From: Hydrogenophaga sp.
Lineage (GTDB): Bacteria; Pseudomonadota; Gammaproteobacteria; Burkholderiales; Burkholderiaceae_C
Direction: 5' to 3'
Assembly: GCF_026125785.1 (NCBI RefSeq)
Contig: NZ_JAHCKL010000001.1
Location: 66,949 to 130,948 of the forward strand
DNA length: 64,000 bases
In this document: positions 1-13,813 of the stretch, one piece after another
Position numbering within the stretch: the stretch's first letter is position 1
Layout of the letters: each line of letters opens with the position of its first letter
The notes under the pieces: model-generated
The model's database searches: none
Seen by the model: only the letters and a program-made list of their open reading frames with translations
Told to the model about the DNA's origin: nothing
Position numbers and translations under genes: made by a program

Positions 1-543
1 CACCTGGGGCTGACGGAAGCCGGTATGGGCACCAAGGGTGCGGTCGCCTCCACGGCCGCGTTGTCTGTGCTGCTGCAGCAGGGCATTGGCGACACCATTC
101 GCGTATCGCTCACACCGCAGCCCGGAGAAGCGCGTACGCAGGAAGTGGTGGTGGCGCTGGAGATCCTTCAGGCACTGGGCCTGCGCGCTTTTGTGCCCTC
201 GGTCACGGCCTGTCCCGGGTGCGGTCGCACCACCAGCACCACCTTCCAGGAGTTGGCCAAGCAGATTGACGACTACCTGCGTGCCTCCATGCCGGTCTGG
301 CGCTCGCGCTACCCCGGCGTAGAGGGCCTGAAGGTCGCGGTGATGGGCTGTATCGTCAACGGTCCCGGCGAAAGCAAACATGCCGACATCGGCATCAGCC
401 TGCCAGGCACGGGCGAGGCGCCGGCCGCACCTGTCTTCATCGATGGCCAGAAAGCCATGACGCTGCGTGGCGCAGACATCGCGCGCGACTTCCAGGGCAT
501 CGTCGAGAACTACATCGAGCAGAGGTTTGGCACCGGGCGTTGA
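1..543 (+). CDS. ispG: IspG (GcpE), C-terminal part
   Basis: The reading frame is already open at base 1, so the 5' end lies outside the window and only about 180 C-terminal residues are present. The first residues ([13 protein letters not shown]) and the cluster region CPGCGRT with the later [11 protein letters not shown] are the hallmark of 4-hydroxy-3-methylbut-2-enyl diphosphate synthase. The three cysteines and the following glutamate ligate its [4Fe-4S] cluster. The enzyme catalyses the penultimate step of the MEP isoprenoid pathway in the cytosol. It is followed 57 bases later by hisS, the normal beta-proteobacterial order. Family assignment is secure; the internal ATG at 25 is not the start. 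Confidence 0.96.
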   Translation, partial: HLGLTEAGMGTKGAVASTAALSVLLQQGIGDTIRVSLTPQPGEARTQEVVVALEILQALGLRAFVPSVTACPGCGRTTSTTFQELAKQIDDYLRASMPVWRSRYPGVEGLKVAVMGCIVNGPGESKHADIGISLPGTGEAPAAPVFIDGQKAMTLRGADIARDFQGIVENYIEQRFGTGR

Positions 544-600
544 GCGTTCAACGCACGACTTCCTCGCTCACCTCACAACGCTCAACCCCGAATCCCAGAA

Positions 601-1893
601 ATGACAGAACGACTGAGTGCCGTCAAAGGCATGAACGACATCACGCCTCCCGTGTCTGCGCACTGGGAGTGGCTTGAGGACACGCTGCGCGGCCTGATGC
701 GCCGCTACGGCTACCGCAACCTGCGAACACCCATCGTGGAACCCACGGCGCTGTTTGTGCGCGGGCTCGGCGAGGTGACCGACATCGTGGAGAAGGAGAT
801 GTACTCCTTCGAGGACCGCCTCAACGGCGAGCAGCTGACGCTGCGTCCTGAGAACACCGCCGGCGTGGTGCGCGCCGCGCTCGAGCACTCGCTGCTGTAC
901 GACGGTGGCAAGCGGCTCTATTACATGGGACCGATGTTTCGCCATGAGCGTCCTCAACGTGGCCGCTACCGGCAGTTCCACCAGTTCGGCGCAGAAGCCC
1001 TGGGCTTTGCCGGGCCGGACGTGGATGCCGAGTTGATCGTGCTGGCCTGCGACCTCTGGGCCGAGCTGGGCCTCACCGGCATCGAACTCGAAATCAACAG
1101 CCTGGGTCAGCCCGCTGAGCGGCTGGCGCACCGCCAGGCGCTCATCACCTACCTGGAGGGCCACGCAGACCTGCTGGACGAGGATGCCCGCCGCCGGCTG
1201 CACAGCAACCCGCTGCGCATCCTGGATACCAAGAACCCTGCCATGCAGGATCTGGTGAATGCCGCGCCGCGTCTCATGGACCACCTGGGCGCCGAGTCGT
1301 TGGCGCACTTCGAGCGCCTACGGAGTCTGCTCGACGCCCACGGGATCGCCTATCGCATCAATCCGCGGCTGGTGCGTGGCATGGACTACTACAACCTGTC
1401 GGTGTTCGAATTCGTCACCACGCAACTCGGCTCGCAGGGCACGGTGTGCGCGGGCGGTCGCTACGATGGCCTGTTCGAGCAGATGGGCGGCAAGCCCGCA
1501 CCTGCCGTGGGCTGGGCGCTGGGTATGGAGCGTATCCTGGAGCTGCTCAAGGAGCAGGGGCGCTTGCCTGAGGTCCCGGTTCCAGATGCCTACGCGGTGG
1601 TTCCCGATGAAGCCCGCGTGGCCGAGGTCATGCCGGTGCTCCGGCAGCTTCGCCTGCAAGGGGTGAGCGTGCAGATGCACGCGGCCGGCCCCGAGGGCAT
1701 GGGCAGCATGAAGTCCCAGTTCAAGAAGGCAGACGCCAGCGGCGCTCGCTACGCGCTCATCTTCGGCGAACAGGAGATGCGCGAAGGGACCGTGGCTCTC
1801 AAGCCGCTGCGTGGGCCACGTGGCGAGTCCGATGGCGGGCAGAGCTTGCTCAGGATCGACTCGGTTGCCGACTGGGGCTCGCGCCTGCGCTGA
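601..1893 (+). CDS. hisS: Histidyl-tRNA synthetase
   Basis: The product has 430 residues, the normal length for bacterial HisRS. Class II motif 2 is visible at about residues 113-128 ([16 protein letters not shown]). The histidine-specific [15 protein letters not shown] and GGRYDGL segments follow, and motif 3 ([10 protein letters not shown]) comes near residue 305. The C-terminal 90 residues form the anticodon-binding domain. It charges tRNA-His with histidine. The ATG at 601 aligns with the usual N-terminus ([11 protein letters not shown]). A diverged paralogue, HisZ, lies 7.5 kb downstream in the same block. Confidence 0.98.
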   Translation: MTERLSAVKGMNDITPPVSAHWEWLEDTLRGLMRRYGYRNLRTPIVEPTALFVRGLGEVTDIVEKEMYSFEDRLNGEQLTLRPENTAGVVRAALEHSLLYDGGKRLYYMGPMFRHERPQRGRYRQFHQFGAEALGFAGPDVDAELIVLACDLWAELGLTGIELEINSLGQPAERLAHRQALITYLEGHADLLDEDARRRLHSNPLRILDTKNPAMQDLVNAAPRLMDHLGAESLAHFERLRSLLDAHGIAYRINPRLVRGMDYYNLSVFEFVTTQLGSQGTVCAGGRYDGLFEQMGGKPAPAVGWALGMERILELLKEQGRLPEVPVPDAYAVVPDEARVAEVMPVLRQLRLQGVSVQMHAAGPEGMGSMKSQFKKADASGARYALIFGEQEMREGTVALKPLRGPRGESDGGQSLLRIDSVADWGSRLR

Positions 1894-1975
1894 TACCCGC
1901 ACCCGGTCTCGCCGGGATGCCCGCCTACAATCCCCCGTTGCGCCTTGGCGCACGAACCGGAGCTGAACACCCATC

Positions 1976-2641
1976 ATGGCCAAACACCTCGACCTTGAAG
2001 AGCAGGAACAGCTCGATCAGATCAAACACTTCTGGAACCGTTACGGCAACCTGATCAGTTGGGTGCTGATCGTGGTGCTGGGCGGCTTTGCCGCCTGGAA
2101 CGGCTGGAACTGGTGGCAGCGCAACCAGGCCGTGAAGGCGGCAGCGCTGTACGACGAAATCGAGCGCGCGGTGATCGCCAAGGACCAGCCACGCATCGAG
2201 CGCGCGCTGGCGGACATGCAGTCCGGCTTTGGCAGCACGCTCTATGCCAGTCAAGCCGCGTTGCTGGCTGGCAAGTCGCTGTTCGAGGCGGGCCAGGCCG
2301 ACAAAGCCCGTGCCGCGCTGAGCTGGGCGGTGGAGAAATCCTCCGACCCCTCGTACCAAGCCGTGGCGCGGCTGCGCCTGGCAGGCCTGGATATCGAGGC
2401 CCAGGCCTTTGACCAGGCGCTCAAGACGCTGGAGGCCCCGGTGCCGAAGTCGTTCGAACCGCTGGTGGCCGATCGGCGCGGCGACGTGTACCTGGCCCAA
2501 GGCAAGGCCGACGAGGCCCGCACCCAGTACCAGACGGCCTGGCGCACGCTGAGCGACCGCGCCGAATACCGCCGCCTGGTGGAAGTGAAACTTGCCGCGC
2601 TGGGCGTCAACACCGCCAGCCTGGCGCCAGCCAAACCTTGA
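1976..2641 (+). CDS. yfgM: YfgM-type TPR membrane protein
   Basis: The 221-residue protein has a short charged cytoplasmic N-terminus, one transmembrane segment at about residues 25-42 (rich in Ile, Val, Leu and Trp) and a periplasmic helical-repeat region of TPR type. This is the layout of YfgM/DUF2133 proteins, which in E. coli associate with SecYEG and PpiD as periplasmic chaperones. It sits between hisS and bamB as in most beta- and gamma-proteobacteria. Its stop codon overlaps the TTG start assigned to bamB, so the two are translationally close. Confidence 0.93.
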   Translation: MAKHLDLEEQEQLDQIKHFWNRYGNLISWVLIVVLGGFAAWNGWNWWQRNQAVKAAALYDEIERAVIAKDQPRIERALADMQSGFGSTLYASQAALLAGKSLFEAGQADKARAALSWAVEKSSDPSYQAVARLRLAGLDIEAQAFDQALKTLEAPVPKSFEPLVADRRGDVYLAQGKADEARTQYQTAWRTLSDRAEYRRLVEVKLAALGVNTASLAPAKP

Positions 2642-3807
2642 CAGCCATGCCGATCCGCCCGACGTCCTTCCGTTCTCTCCTTGCCGGGCACCGTGCGCTG
2701 GTCGCGCTGGGCCTGGTTTGCGCGACGCTGCTTACCACGGCCTGTTCCTCCGGGCCCGACAAGCCCAAGCCGGCAGAACTCCAGCCCGTGGCCGCGCTCA
2801 TGGGCACGCGCCTGATCTGGACTGCGCAGGTTGGTGCAAGCCACGCGGAGCTGGTGCCCGCCGCGGTGGCCGGACGCGTGTTCGCGGCCGGATCCGCGGG
2901 CACGGTGGCGGTCCTTGATGCGGGCACGGGCCAGGACATCTGGCGCGTGGACCTCAAGACCCGCATCGCCGCCGGCGTGGGTACGGATGGGGACACCGTG
3001 GCCGTGGTCACCCAGGCCAACGAACTCGTGGCCATGGCCGGTGGCCGCGAGTTGTGGCGGGTGCGGCTGCCGGCGCGCACCTTTACGGCGCCGCTGGTGG
3101 CGGGCAAGCGGGTTTTCGTCCTCACCGCAGACCGGACGGTGACCGCTTTCGACGGCTCCAACGGTGCCCGTCTGTGGACGCAGACCCGGACCACCGAGCC
3201 CCTGGTGCTGAGCCAGGGCGGGGTGTTGATGGCCGTGGGTGACATGCTGGTGGCGGGTCTCTCAGGGCGTCTGGTCGGCATGAATCCGCTCAACGGCGTG
3301 GTGCGCTGGGAAGCCCCCATTGCCACCTCGCGCGGCACCAACGAGGTCGAGCGCCTCGTGGACATTGTCGGTCCCGCCAGCCGGATCGGTGCAAGTGTCT
3401 GCGTGCGGGCCTACGTTGCCGCCGTGGGCTGCGTGGACACCAGCCGCGGCACGCTGAGCTGGACCCGCGCCGCCCAGGGCGTGGTGGGCGTCCATGGCGA
3501 CGACAGACTGGTGTTCGGGGTGGAATCCAACGGGCGTTTCCAGGCTTGGCAGCGCTCCAGCGGTGAACCGGCCTGGAACACCGACCGGCTGTTGCACCGT
3601 GAACCGAGTGCGCCGCTGGCGCTGGGCCGCGTGGTGGCCGTCGGTGACGCGACCGGGCTGGTGCATCTGATTTCCCGCGAAGATGGCAGCGAGATGACAC
3701 GTCTGAGCACCGACGGCTCGGCCATTCTTGCGGCGCCGGTTCTGGCGACCGACGCCCTGGTCGTGCAGACCCGCAACGGTGGCGTCTTCGCCTGGCGGCC
3801 ACAGTGA
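2638..3807 (+). CDS. bamB: Outer-membrane assembly lipoprotein BamB
   Basis: The protein carries a lipoprotein signal (hydrophobic segment then LLTTACSS, the acylated Cys being in TTAC) followed by about 340 residues of PQQ-like beta-propeller repeats, for example [16 protein letters not shown] and [13 protein letters not shown]. BamB is an accessory lipoprotein of the BAM complex that inserts beta-barrel proteins in the outer membrane. The open frame begins at a TTG (2638) overlapping the yfgM stop; an ATG three codons in (2647) is equally possible and gives MPIRPTSF. Its own stop overlaps the GTG start of der. Confidence 0.95.
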   Translation: MTAMPIRPTSFRSLLAGHRALVALGLVCATLLTTACSSGPDKPKPAELQPVAALMGTRLIWTAQVGASHAELVPAAVAGRVFAAGSAGTVAVLDAGTGQDIWRVDLKTRIAAGVGTDGDTVAVVTQANELVAMAGGRELWRVRLPARTFTAPLVAGKRVFVLTADRTVTAFDGSNGARLWTQTRTTEPLVLSQGGVLMAVGDMLVAGLSGRLVGMNPLNGVVRWEAPIATSRGTNEVERLVDIVGPASRIGASVCVRAYVAAVGCVDTSRGTLSWTRAAQGVVGVHGDDRLVFGVESNGRFQAWQRSSGEPAWNTDRLLHREPSAPLALGRVVAVGDATGLVHLISREDGSEMTRLSTDGSAILAAPVLATDALVVQTRNGGVFAWRPQ

Positions 3808-5138
3808 AACCTGTCATTGCCCTCGTGGGCCGGCCCAATGTGGGCAAGTCCACCTTGTTCAACCGCCTGACCGGTTCGCGCGATGCCATCGTGGCCGACT
3901 TCGCCGGCCTCACGCGAGACCGCCACTACGGCAATGGTCGTCTGGGGCGGCGCGAGTTCATCGTCATCGACACCGGCGGCTTCGAACCGGATGCCTCCGA
4001 GGGCATCTACCGCGAGATGGCGAAGCAGACACGCCAGGCCGTGGCCGAAGCCGACGTGGTGGTGTTCGTGGTGGATGCCCGCGCCGGCCTGAGCGCCCAG
4101 GACCACGACATCGCGCAGTACCTGCGTCGGCTGGGCAAGCCCACCGTTCTGGTGGCCAACAAGGCCGAGGGCATGACCCAGGGCCTGCAACTGGTGGAGT
4201 TCTTCGAACTCGGTCTGGGGGAGGTGCTGCCAGTCTCTGGTGCGCACGGCCAGGGCGTGCGCACCATGCTGGAGACCGCACTGGAGCGCATCCCCGGGCT
4301 GCCTCCAGAAGACGAGGATGAGCCCGATGCCGAAACCGGGGTGATTCGGCTCGCCGTGGCTGGCCGCCCCAACGTCGGCAAATCGACCCTGATCAACGTC
4401 TGGCTGGGGGAAGAGCGGCTGGTGGCCTTTGATCTGCCGGGCACCACCCGCGATGCCATTTCCGTCCCGTTCGAGCGCGCGGGCCAGAAGTTCGAACTCA
4501 TCGACACCGCCGGCCTGCGGCGCAAGGGGAAAGTGTTCGAGGCCATCGAGAAGTTCTCGGTGGTCAAGACCCTGCAGGCGATCGAGAGCGCCCACGTGGT
4601 GTTGCTGTTGCTCGATGCCACCCAGGGCGTGACCGATCAGGATGCCCACATCGCCGGGTACATCCTGGAGAGCGGCCGGGCCGTGGTGCTGGCCATCAAC
4701 AAGTGGGACGCGGTCGATGCCTACCAGCGCGAGCAGATCGAGCGGCAAATTGAGAACCGCCTAGCCTTTCTCAAGTTCGCGCCCTTGCACCTCATCTCGG
4801 CCAAGAAGCGGCAGGGCCTGGGGCCCGTATGGAAGTCCATAGCCCAGGCCCATGCGGCGGCCATGCGCAAGATGCCCACGCCGGTGCTCACGCGACTGCT
4901 TCAGGAAGCCACCGCCTTCCAGGCTCCTTCGCGTGGCGGCATGTTCCGTCCCAAGATGCGCTATGCCCACCAGGGCGGCATGAACCCACCGGTGATCGTC
5001 ATCCACGGCAACTCCCTGGAGCATGTGCCCGATGCCTACCGCCGTTTCCTGGAGGGGCGCTTCCGCAAGGCCTTTGATCTGGTGGGAACTCCGCTGCGCA
5101 TCGAGTTCCGGACCTCCGCCAATCCCTTCAAGGAATAG
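3804..5138 (+). CDS. der: Ribosome biogenesis GTPase Der (EngA)
   Basis: The 444-residue protein has two tandem GTPase domains. Each has the P-loop GRPNVGKST (residues about 9-17 and 187-195) and a DTGG/DTAG switch, followed by a C-terminal KH-like domain. The first domain's NKxD motif reads NKAE, a variant I believe is common in beta-proteobacterial Der; the second is NKWD. Der is essential for maturation of the 50S subunit. The GTG start at 3804 overlaps the bamB stop, implying translational coupling. Confidence 0.97.
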   Translation: MKPVIALVGRPNVGKSTLFNRLTGSRDAIVADFAGLTRDRHYGNGRLGRREFIVIDTGGFEPDASEGIYREMAKQTRQAVAEADVVVFVVDARAGLSAQDHDIAQYLRRLGKPTVLVANKAEGMTQGLQLVEFFELGLGEVLPVSGAHGQGVRTMLETALERIPGLPPEDEDEPDAETGVIRLAVAGRPNVGKSTLINVWLGEERLVAFDLPGTTRDAISVPFERAGQKFELIDTAGLRRKGKVFEAIEKFSVVKTLQAIESAHVVLLLLDATQGVTDQDAHIAGYILESGRAVVLAINKWDAVDAYQREQIERQIENRLAFLKFAPLHLISAKKRQGLGPVWKSIAQAHAAAMRKMPTPVLTRLLQEATAFQAPSRGGMFRPKMRYAHQGGMNPPVIVIHGNSLEHVPDAYRRFLEGRFRKAFDLVGTPLRIEFRTSANPFKE

Positions 5139-5211
5139 GAATTTCAGGTTACAGGTTGTGCGGTGCCTGTGCTGTGGTATGGTCCATTCCTCATTAACTT
5201 TCGTTGAACAC

Positions 5212-5215
5212 GGAG
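5212..5215 (+). promoter_or_regulatory. Shine-Dalgarno GGAG of hfq
   Basis: GGAG lies six bases before GTG 5222. It supports that GTG rather than the in-frame TTG at 5204, which would add six residues (MNTEHI) absent from Hfq proteins. Confidence 0.7.
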
Positions 5216-5221
5216 CATATC

Positions 5222-5470
5222 GTGAGCAATAACAAAGGCCAGCTCTTGCAAGACCCTTTCCTGAACCAGCTCCGCCGGGAACATGTGCCCGTGTCGATCT
5301 ATCTGGTCAACGGCATCAAGTTGCAGGGTCAGATCGAGTCCTTCGACCAGTACGTCGTGCTGCTGCGCAACACGGTTACGCAGATGGTCTACAAGCACGC
5401 CATTTCCACCATCGTCCCTGGCCGTCCCGTGCAGTTCTCTGCCGTGAACCAGGACGATGCAGGTTCCTGA
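5222..5470 (+). CDS. hfq: RNA chaperone Hfq
   Basis: This 82-residue Sm-like protein begins [19 protein letters not shown]. The Sm1 strand region ([22 protein letters not shown]) is followed by the Sm2 signature [10 protein letters not shown]. Hfq forms hexameric rings that pair small RNAs with mRNAs. The C-terminal tail after the Sm core is short, as in other beta-proteobacteria. It lies between der and hflX, the common arrangement that also exists as hfq-hflX in E. coli. The GTG start is chosen from its ribosome binding site and family alignment. Confidence 0.97.
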   Translation: MSNNKGQLLQDPFLNQLRREHVPVSIYLVNGIKLQGQIESFDQYVVLLRNTVTQMVYKHAISTIVPGRPVQFSAVNQDDAGS

Positions 5471-5490
5471 CCAGGGCCTGAACCACCCCC

Positions 5491-5516
5491 GGCCCGGGCA
5501 GCCCGTCTGCCGGGCC
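5491..5516 (+). other. Hairpin in the hfq-hflX gap
   Basis: GGCCCGGGCAG and CTGCCGGGCC pair across a 5-base loop with one bulged base, 21 bases after the hfq stop. No T-run follows, so it is not a textbook terminator. It could be an attenuating or mRNA-stabilising structure that sets the hfq:hflX ratio. Confidence 0.4.
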
Positions 5517-5548
5517 CGCAGTGTCCCGGGCACTGCCAACGCACCGAT

Positions 5549-6733
<1,185 letters not shown>

Positions 6734-6779
6734 TTGGGCACAATGTGCGTGTTTTGTATCGAAAAAGAGTTGCCTACCC

Positions 6780-8192
6780 ATGGATGTGAATCTGCACCCT
6801 CCCTCATCTGGCGCCCAGGCGGTGCCTCAGCGCAACCGCCGCAAAGGCTGGCGCGGCTGGCTGGGCGCGTTCAATCTCAACGACCCGCGCTGGGGGCGCG
6901 GTGACGAGACCCCCCGCGACGATGGGCCGCGCGATACGCAGGAACCCGGACGAGACGACGACGCCCGCAACGGCCAGCGCCCTTCTCGTGGGCAAGGCCC
7001 GAACCAGGGTCCCCCGGACCTGGACGAACTCTGGCGCGACCTCAACCGCAAGCTCGGCGGCCTCATGGGCAACAAGGGAGGCGGCAACCGTGGCGGCGGG
7101 CTGGGTGGCGGCAATGGCTCCGGCGGTGGCGGCGGCTTCAATCCCACGCCCAAGACAACAGGTATCGGTGTCGGTCTGATTGGTGGCGTGGCCTTGCTGA
7201 TCTGGCTGGGCACCGGGTTCTTCATCGTGCAGGAAGGCCAGCAGGCCGTGATCACGCAGTTCGGCAAGTACCACAGCACCGTGGGTGCGGGCTTCAACTG
7301 GCGCCTGCCGTACCCCGTGCAGCGGCACGAGACGGTGTTCGTGACCCAACTCCGTTCGGTCGACGTGGGCCGTGACAACATCGTGCCCGCCACCGGGTTG
7401 CGCGAGTCGTCGATGCTGACCGAGGATGAGAACATCGTCGACATCAAGTTCGTGGTCCAGTACCGCCTGAGCGATGCGCGCGCCTTCCTGTTCGAGAGCC
7501 GCGACCCGGATCTCGCGGTGCTCAAGGCCGCCGAGACCGCCGTGCGTGAGGTGGCCGGCAAGATGAAGATGGATGCGGTGCTGGCCGAGGAGCGCGACCA
7601 GATCGCGCCGCGCGTGCGTGCGCTGATGCAGACGATCCTGGACCGCTACAAGGTCGGCATCGAGGTGGTGGCGGTCAACCTCCAGCAGGGTGGCGTGCGT
7701 CCCCCTGAACAGGTGCAGGTGGCCTTCGACGACGTGCTGCGCGCAGGCCAGGAGCGCGAGCGGGCCAAGAACGAGGCCGAGGCCTACCGCAACGACGTGG
7801 TGCCGCGCGCGCGAGGCACGGCGTCGCGTCTGGTCGAGGAGGCCGAAGGTTACCGGGCCCGCATCTCGGCGCAGGCCGAGGGTGATGCGCAGCGCTTCCG
7901 CTCTGTGCTGACCGAGTACCAGAAGGCGCCCCAGGTCACGCGCGAGCGCATGTACGTGGACGCCATGCAGGAGATCTACAGCAATGTGACCAAGGTGCTG
8001 GTGGACTCCAAGTCGGGGTCCAACCTGCTGTACCTGCCGCTGGACAAGCTGATGCAGATGAGTGCCCAGGCCGGCCCGTCCGCGTCGACCACCGCGCCCA
8101 GCGCACCGACGCCCAGCACCAGCACCGTGCCCACGGTTCCCAGCCGCAGCACCGACAGCGGCGCGCGTTCGCGTGAACGCGACGTCCGATGA
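6780..8192 (+). CDS. hflK: FtsH modulator HflK
   Basis: The ATG at 6780 (MDVNLHPP) gives 470 residues. A basic, glycine-rich N-terminus (GGNRGGGLGGG...) is followed by a transmembrane helix near residues 128-148. A SPFH/band-7 domain, a long charged coiled region (residues ~310-380) and a Ser/Thr/Pro-rich tail come next. HflK pairs with HflC in the inner membrane and caps the FtsH protease. The frame is open 20 codons further upstream to a non-ATG start, but that region reads as intergenic sequence after the hflX stop. Confidence 0.96.
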   Translation: MDVNLHPPSSGAQAVPQRNRRKGWRGWLGAFNLNDPRWGRGDETPRDDGPRDTQEPGRDDDARNGQRPSRGQGPNQGPPDLDELWRDLNRKLGGLMGNKGGGNRGGGLGGGNGSGGGGGFNPTPKTTGIGVGLIGGVALLIWLGTGFFIVQEGQQAVITQFGKYHSTVGAGFNWRLPYPVQRHETVFVTQLRSVDVGRDNIVPATGLRESSMLTEDENIVDIKFVVQYRLSDARAFLFESRDPDLAVLKAAETAVREVAGKMKMDAVLAEERDQIAPRVRALMQTILDRYKVGIEVVAVNLQQGGVRPPEQVQVAFDDVLRAGQERERAKNEAEAYRNDVVPRARGTASRLVEEAEGYRARISAQAEGDAQRFRSVLTEYQKAPQVTRERMYVDAMQEIYSNVTKVLVDSKSGSNLLYLPLDKLMQMSAQAGPSASTTAPSAPTPSTSTVPTVPSRSTDSGARSRERDVR

Positions 8193-8222
8193 CCCGGTGG
8201 CACTGATCCGAGGAATTTGCAC

Positions 8223-9119
8223 ATGAACAAACTGGGTTTCATCATCACCTCCTTGATCGTGGCACTGGCCGTGGCCAGTTCCATGCTCTTCGTCGTCGAC
8301 CAGCGCCAGTTCGGCGTGGTCTACCAACTTGGCCAGATCAAGCAGGTCGTCACCGAGCCGGGTCTCAACTTCAAGTTGCCGCCGCCTTTCCAGAACGTGT
8401 CGTACATCGACAAGCGCCTGCTCACACTGGAAAGCCAGGACACCGACCCCACTCTGACGGCGGAAAAGCAGCGTGTCGTGATCGACTGGTACGTGCGCTG
8501 GCGCATCAGCGACCCGCAGGCCTACATCCGCAACGTCGGCACCAACGAGCGTGCGGGCGCGCTGCAGCTCAACCGCGTGGTGCGCAACGCGTTCCAGCAG
8601 GAAGTCAACAAGCGCACGCTGCGTGAATTGCTGTCCGCGCGGCGCGACGAGCTGATGCGCGACGTGCAGCGCGAGGTCACCGGTGCCATCCAGAATGCCA
8701 ACCAGCCCTGGGGCATGGAGGTGGTGGATGTGCGGATCAACCGCGTCGACTACGCCGAGTCCATCGTGTCGTCGGTTTACCAGCGCATGGAGGCCGAGCG
8801 CAAGCGCGTGGCCAATGAGTTGCGCTCCACCGGCTTTGCCGAAGGTGAGGCCATCCGCGCCGACGCCGAGCGCCAGCGCGAGGTGATTGTCTCCGAGGCC
8901 TACCGCGAGGCGCAGCGCATCAAGGGTGAGGGCGATGCCAAGGCGGCAGCTTCCTTTGCCGATGCGTTCGGGCGCGATCCCGCCTTTGCCCAGTTCTACC
9001 GCAGCCTGGAGGCCTACAAGGCCAGCTTCGCGGGCAAGGGTGACGTGCTGGTGGTCGATCCCTCGTCCGACTTCTTCAAAGCGCTGCGCAGCAGCAACGT
9101 CTCGTCCGGCAACCGCTGA
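8223..9119 (+). CDS. hflC: FtsH modulator HflC
   Basis: ATG 8223 gives 298 residues: an N-terminal transmembrane anchor (residues ~5-25), a band-7 domain starting FVVDQRQFGVVYQLG, and a coiled region with the typical EGEAIRADAERQREVIV. HflC forms the HflKC microdomain around FtsH. It lies 30 bases after hflK in the same operon. An upstream TTG (8217) would add only two residues and is less likely. Confidence 0.96.
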   Translation: MNKLGFIITSLIVALAVASSMLFVVDQRQFGVVYQLGQIKQVVTEPGLNFKLPPPFQNVSYIDKRLLTLESQDTDPTLTAEKQRVVIDWYVRWRISDPQAYIRNVGTNERAGALQLNRVVRNAFQQEVNKRTLRELLSARRDELMRDVQREVTGAIQNANQPWGMEVVDVRINRVDYAESIVSSVYQRMEAERKRVANELRSTGFAEGEAIRADAERQREVIVSEAYREAQRIKGEGDAKAAASFADAFGRDPAFAQFYRSLEAYKASFAGKGDVLVVDPSSDFFKALRSSNVSSGNR

Positions 9120-9164
9120 CGCGCCCGGACGGCGACGGCCGGCCCGGCGCTGGAGCTTCCTCCC

Positions 9165-9350
9165 ATGCTTGAAACGCTCTGGCCGGCGCTGGCCCTGGTC
9201 TTGGTCGTGGAAGGCCTGTTGCCCTTGCTGGCGCCGCGCCTGTGGCGGCGCATGTTCACCGAGATGCTGAGTCTGCGAGACGGCCAGTTGCGCTTCTTCG
9301 GTCTGATGAGCGTGATCGGCGGCGTGCTGCTCTGGTGGCTGCTGGTCTGA
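9165..9350 (+). CDS. DUF2065 (YjeT-like) small membrane protein
   Basis: This 61-residue protein has two hydrophobic segments (residues ~5-25 and 40-60) separated by LWRRMFTEMLSLRDGQLRFFGL. It matches the DUF2065/YjeT family, which regularly follows hflC and whose function is not established. The second helix ends VIGGVLLWWLLV at the C-terminus. Confidence 0.88.
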   Translation: MLETLWPALALVLVVEGLLPLLAPRLWRRMFTEMLSLRDGQLRFFGLMSVIGGVLLWWLLV

Positions 9351-9374
9351 AACGGGCCCCTGTACTGGGGCCGG

Positions 9375-9380
9375 TAAAAT
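9375..9380 (+). promoter_or_regulatory. Possible -10 element (TAAAAT) before hisZ
   Basis: A TAAAAT hexamer in the context CCGGTAAAATCGCG lies 30 bases upstream of hisZ, just after a GGCCCC/GGGGCC hairpin that follows the DUF2065 gene. The same CCGGTAAAATCG string stands before the YgiQ gene at 50797. No convincing -35 is seen, so this is a weak call. Confidence 0.35.
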
Positions 9381-9409
9381 CGCGTTTTTAACAGCTCCTG
9401 AAAAATCCC

Positions 9410-11991
<2,582 letters not shown>

Positions 11992-12054
11992 ACCGGATTC
12001 GGACCACGCCTGCTTCGTGCAAAATCCGCTTCACGCCCCCCACCCGGAGTCTGC

Positions 12055-12579
12055 ATGCTGACCGAAGACGGCAAACATCTCTACGTCTCGTACGACGAGT
12101 ACCACAACCTGATCGAGAAGCTCGCGCTCAAGGTCTACCAGTCGAAGTGGGAGTTCGACACCATCCTCTGCCTGGCGCGCGGCGGCATGCGGCCTGGTGA
12201 CATCCTCTCCCGCATCTTCGACAAGCCGCTGGCCATCATGTCCACCAGTTCCTACCGCGCCAATGCGGGTACCGAGCAGGGCAACCTGGACATCGCGCGC
12301 TACATCACCACCCCCAAGGGCGAGATCGCCGGTCGCGTCCTGCTGGTGGACGATCTGGCCGACTCCGGCCACACGCTCAAGGCCGTGATCGACCTGTTGA
12401 AGAACAACTACCCCCCCATCACCGAGCTGCGCAGCGCGGTGATCTGGACCAAGCAGCTTTCCACCTTCACGCCGGACTATTCGGTGGAGTTCCTGCCGAC
12501 CAATCCCTGGATCCACCAGCCCTTCGAGGGCTATGACAGCATGCGTCCCGCGCAATTGCTGGAGAAGTGGAAGCTCTGA
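12055..12579 (+). CDS. Phosphoribosyltransferase domain protein
   Basis: The 174-residue protein has the type I PRTase fold. Residues about 98-110 read VLLVDDLADSGHT, the PRPP-binding loop, preceded by CLARGGMRPGDILS. It resembles the hypoxanthine/xanthine-guanine PRTase-like proteins that commonly follow purA in Burkholderiales, suggesting purine base salvage. The exact base specificity cannot be read from sequence, so no gene symbol is given. Confidence 0.9.
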   Translation: MLTEDGKHLYVSYDEYHNLIEKLALKVYQSKWEFDTILCLARGGMRPGDILSRIFDKPLAIMSTSSYRANAGTEQGNLDIARYITTPKGEIAGRVLLVDDLADSGHTLKAVIDLLKNNYPPITELRSAVIWTKQLSTFTPDYSVEFLPTNPWIHQPFEGYDSMRPAQLLEKWKL

Positions 12580-12585
12580 AGCCGC

Positions 12586-13782
12586 ATGACCGACGACGAC
12601 CTGTCCACCCGGCTGATCCACCATGCCTACCGCCCTCCGGGTGGTTTCGAGGCGGTGGCGCCGGGCGTGTACAAGGCGTCCACCGTCATCTTTCCTGACG
12701 TTCACGCGCTGCGCACGTACGACTGGAAAGACAAGAGCGGCTACACCTACGGCCTGCACGGCACGCCGACGACCTTCACGCTCGAACAGCGTATTGCCAC
12801 CCTGGAGGGTGGTGAGCACTGCCTGCTGGCGCCCAGTGGCCTGGCGGTGATCTCGCTGGTCGACATGGCCTTGCTGCGCAGCGGCGACGAGGTCCTGCTG
12901 CCCGACAACGTCTATGGCCCGAGCAAGACCTTCGCGGAGGTCGAGCTGGTGGCCTGGGGCATCACACCCCGTTTCTACGACCCCATGGATCCGCAGGACC
13001 TGGCGGCCAAGATCGGCCCGGCCACGCGGCTGGTCTGGCTGGAGGCGGCCGGGTCCGTCACGCTCGAATTCCCGGACGTTCCAGCCCTCGTGGCGCGCGT
13101 GCGCGAGGCCAATGCTCAACGTCGCGGTGAGCACGCCATCGTCACCGCCATGGACAACACCTGGGGTGCAGGCATTGCCTTCAATGCCTTCGACCTGGGT
13201 GCGGACATTTCGGTCCATGCCTTGACCAAGTACCCCAGCGGCGGTGCCGACGTGCTCATGGGCTCGGTGGTCACCCGCGATCTCGCGCTGCACCGGAAAA
13301 TCCTGCTCACCCGCATGCGCCTGGGGCTGGGCGTGGGCTCCAACGACGCGGAGCTGGTGCTGCGCGGCCTTTCCAGCATGAGCCTGCGCTACCACGCCCA
13401 GGACGCCAGCACCCGGGAACTCGCGGCCTGGATGCAGGCGCAGCCGGACGTGCTGCGTGTGCTGCACCCGGCCTTGCCCGGTTCACCGGGCCACGATGCC
13501 TGGCGGCGCGATGCCCGTGGCGCGGCTTGCCTGTTCACGGCGGTGTTCGACGCCGCCATTCCCCGCGAACGCATCGACGCGTTCTGTGACCGCCTGCGCG
13601 TGTTCCGCCTGGGCTGGAGCTGGGCCGGACCGATCAGCCTGTGCGCGCCCTACGACCCGCGCTCCCTGCGGGGCCAACCCTGGCCTGGCGTGGGCGGTCT
13701 GGTACGCTTTGCCGTGGGCCTGGAAGCTGTGCAGGATCTGCGCGCCGATCTGGCGCAGGCTTTGGACGCGCTGCGGGCCTGA
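12586..13782 (+). CDS. metC: PLP-dependent cystathionine beta-lyase (MetC-type)
   Basis: The 398-residue protein belongs to the Cys/Met-metabolism PLP enzymes. The PLP-binding lysine is K215 in SVHALTKYPSGG. YGLHGTPT (residue ~55) and the C-terminal arginine region VRFAVGLE are also family features. MetC cleaves cystathionine to homocysteine, pyruvate and ammonia. It starts six bases after the PRTase gene stop. Other members (O-acylhomoserine sulfhydrylase) are similar, but length and the HHAYRPPGGFEAVAPGVYKAST start favour a cystathionine beta-lyase. Confidence 0.88.
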   Translation: MTDDDLSTRLIHHAYRPPGGFEAVAPGVYKASTVIFPDVHALRTYDWKDKSGYTYGLHGTPTTFTLEQRIATLEGGEHCLLAPSGLAVISLVDMALLRSGDEVLLPDNVYGPSKTFAEVELVAWGITPRFYDPMDPQDLAAKIGPATRLVWLEAAGSVTLEFPDVPALVARVREANAQRRGEHAIVTAMDNTWGAGIAFNAFDLGADISVHALTKYPSGGADVLMGSVVTRDLALHRKILLTRMRLGLGVGSNDAELVLRGLSSMSLRYHAQDASTRELAAWMQAQPDVLRVLHPALPGSPGHDAWRRDARGAACLFTAVFDAAIPRERIDAFCDRLRVFRLGWSWAGPISLCAPYDPRSLRGQPWPGVGGLVRFAVGLEAVQDLRADLAQALDALRA

Positions 13783-13813
13783 CCCCGTTTTCTTCAACGA
13801 CCGAAAGATCGAA

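Noticed and set aside
4135-4170. Loss of the first GTPase specificity motif in Der (NKAE for NKxD)
   Set aside because: I believe this substitution is usual in beta-proteobacterial Der, and the rest of the domain is intact.
5204-5221. Extended N-terminus of Hfq from TTG 5204
   Set aside because: The six extra residues are not found in Hfq, and GGAG is correctly spaced only for GTG 5222.
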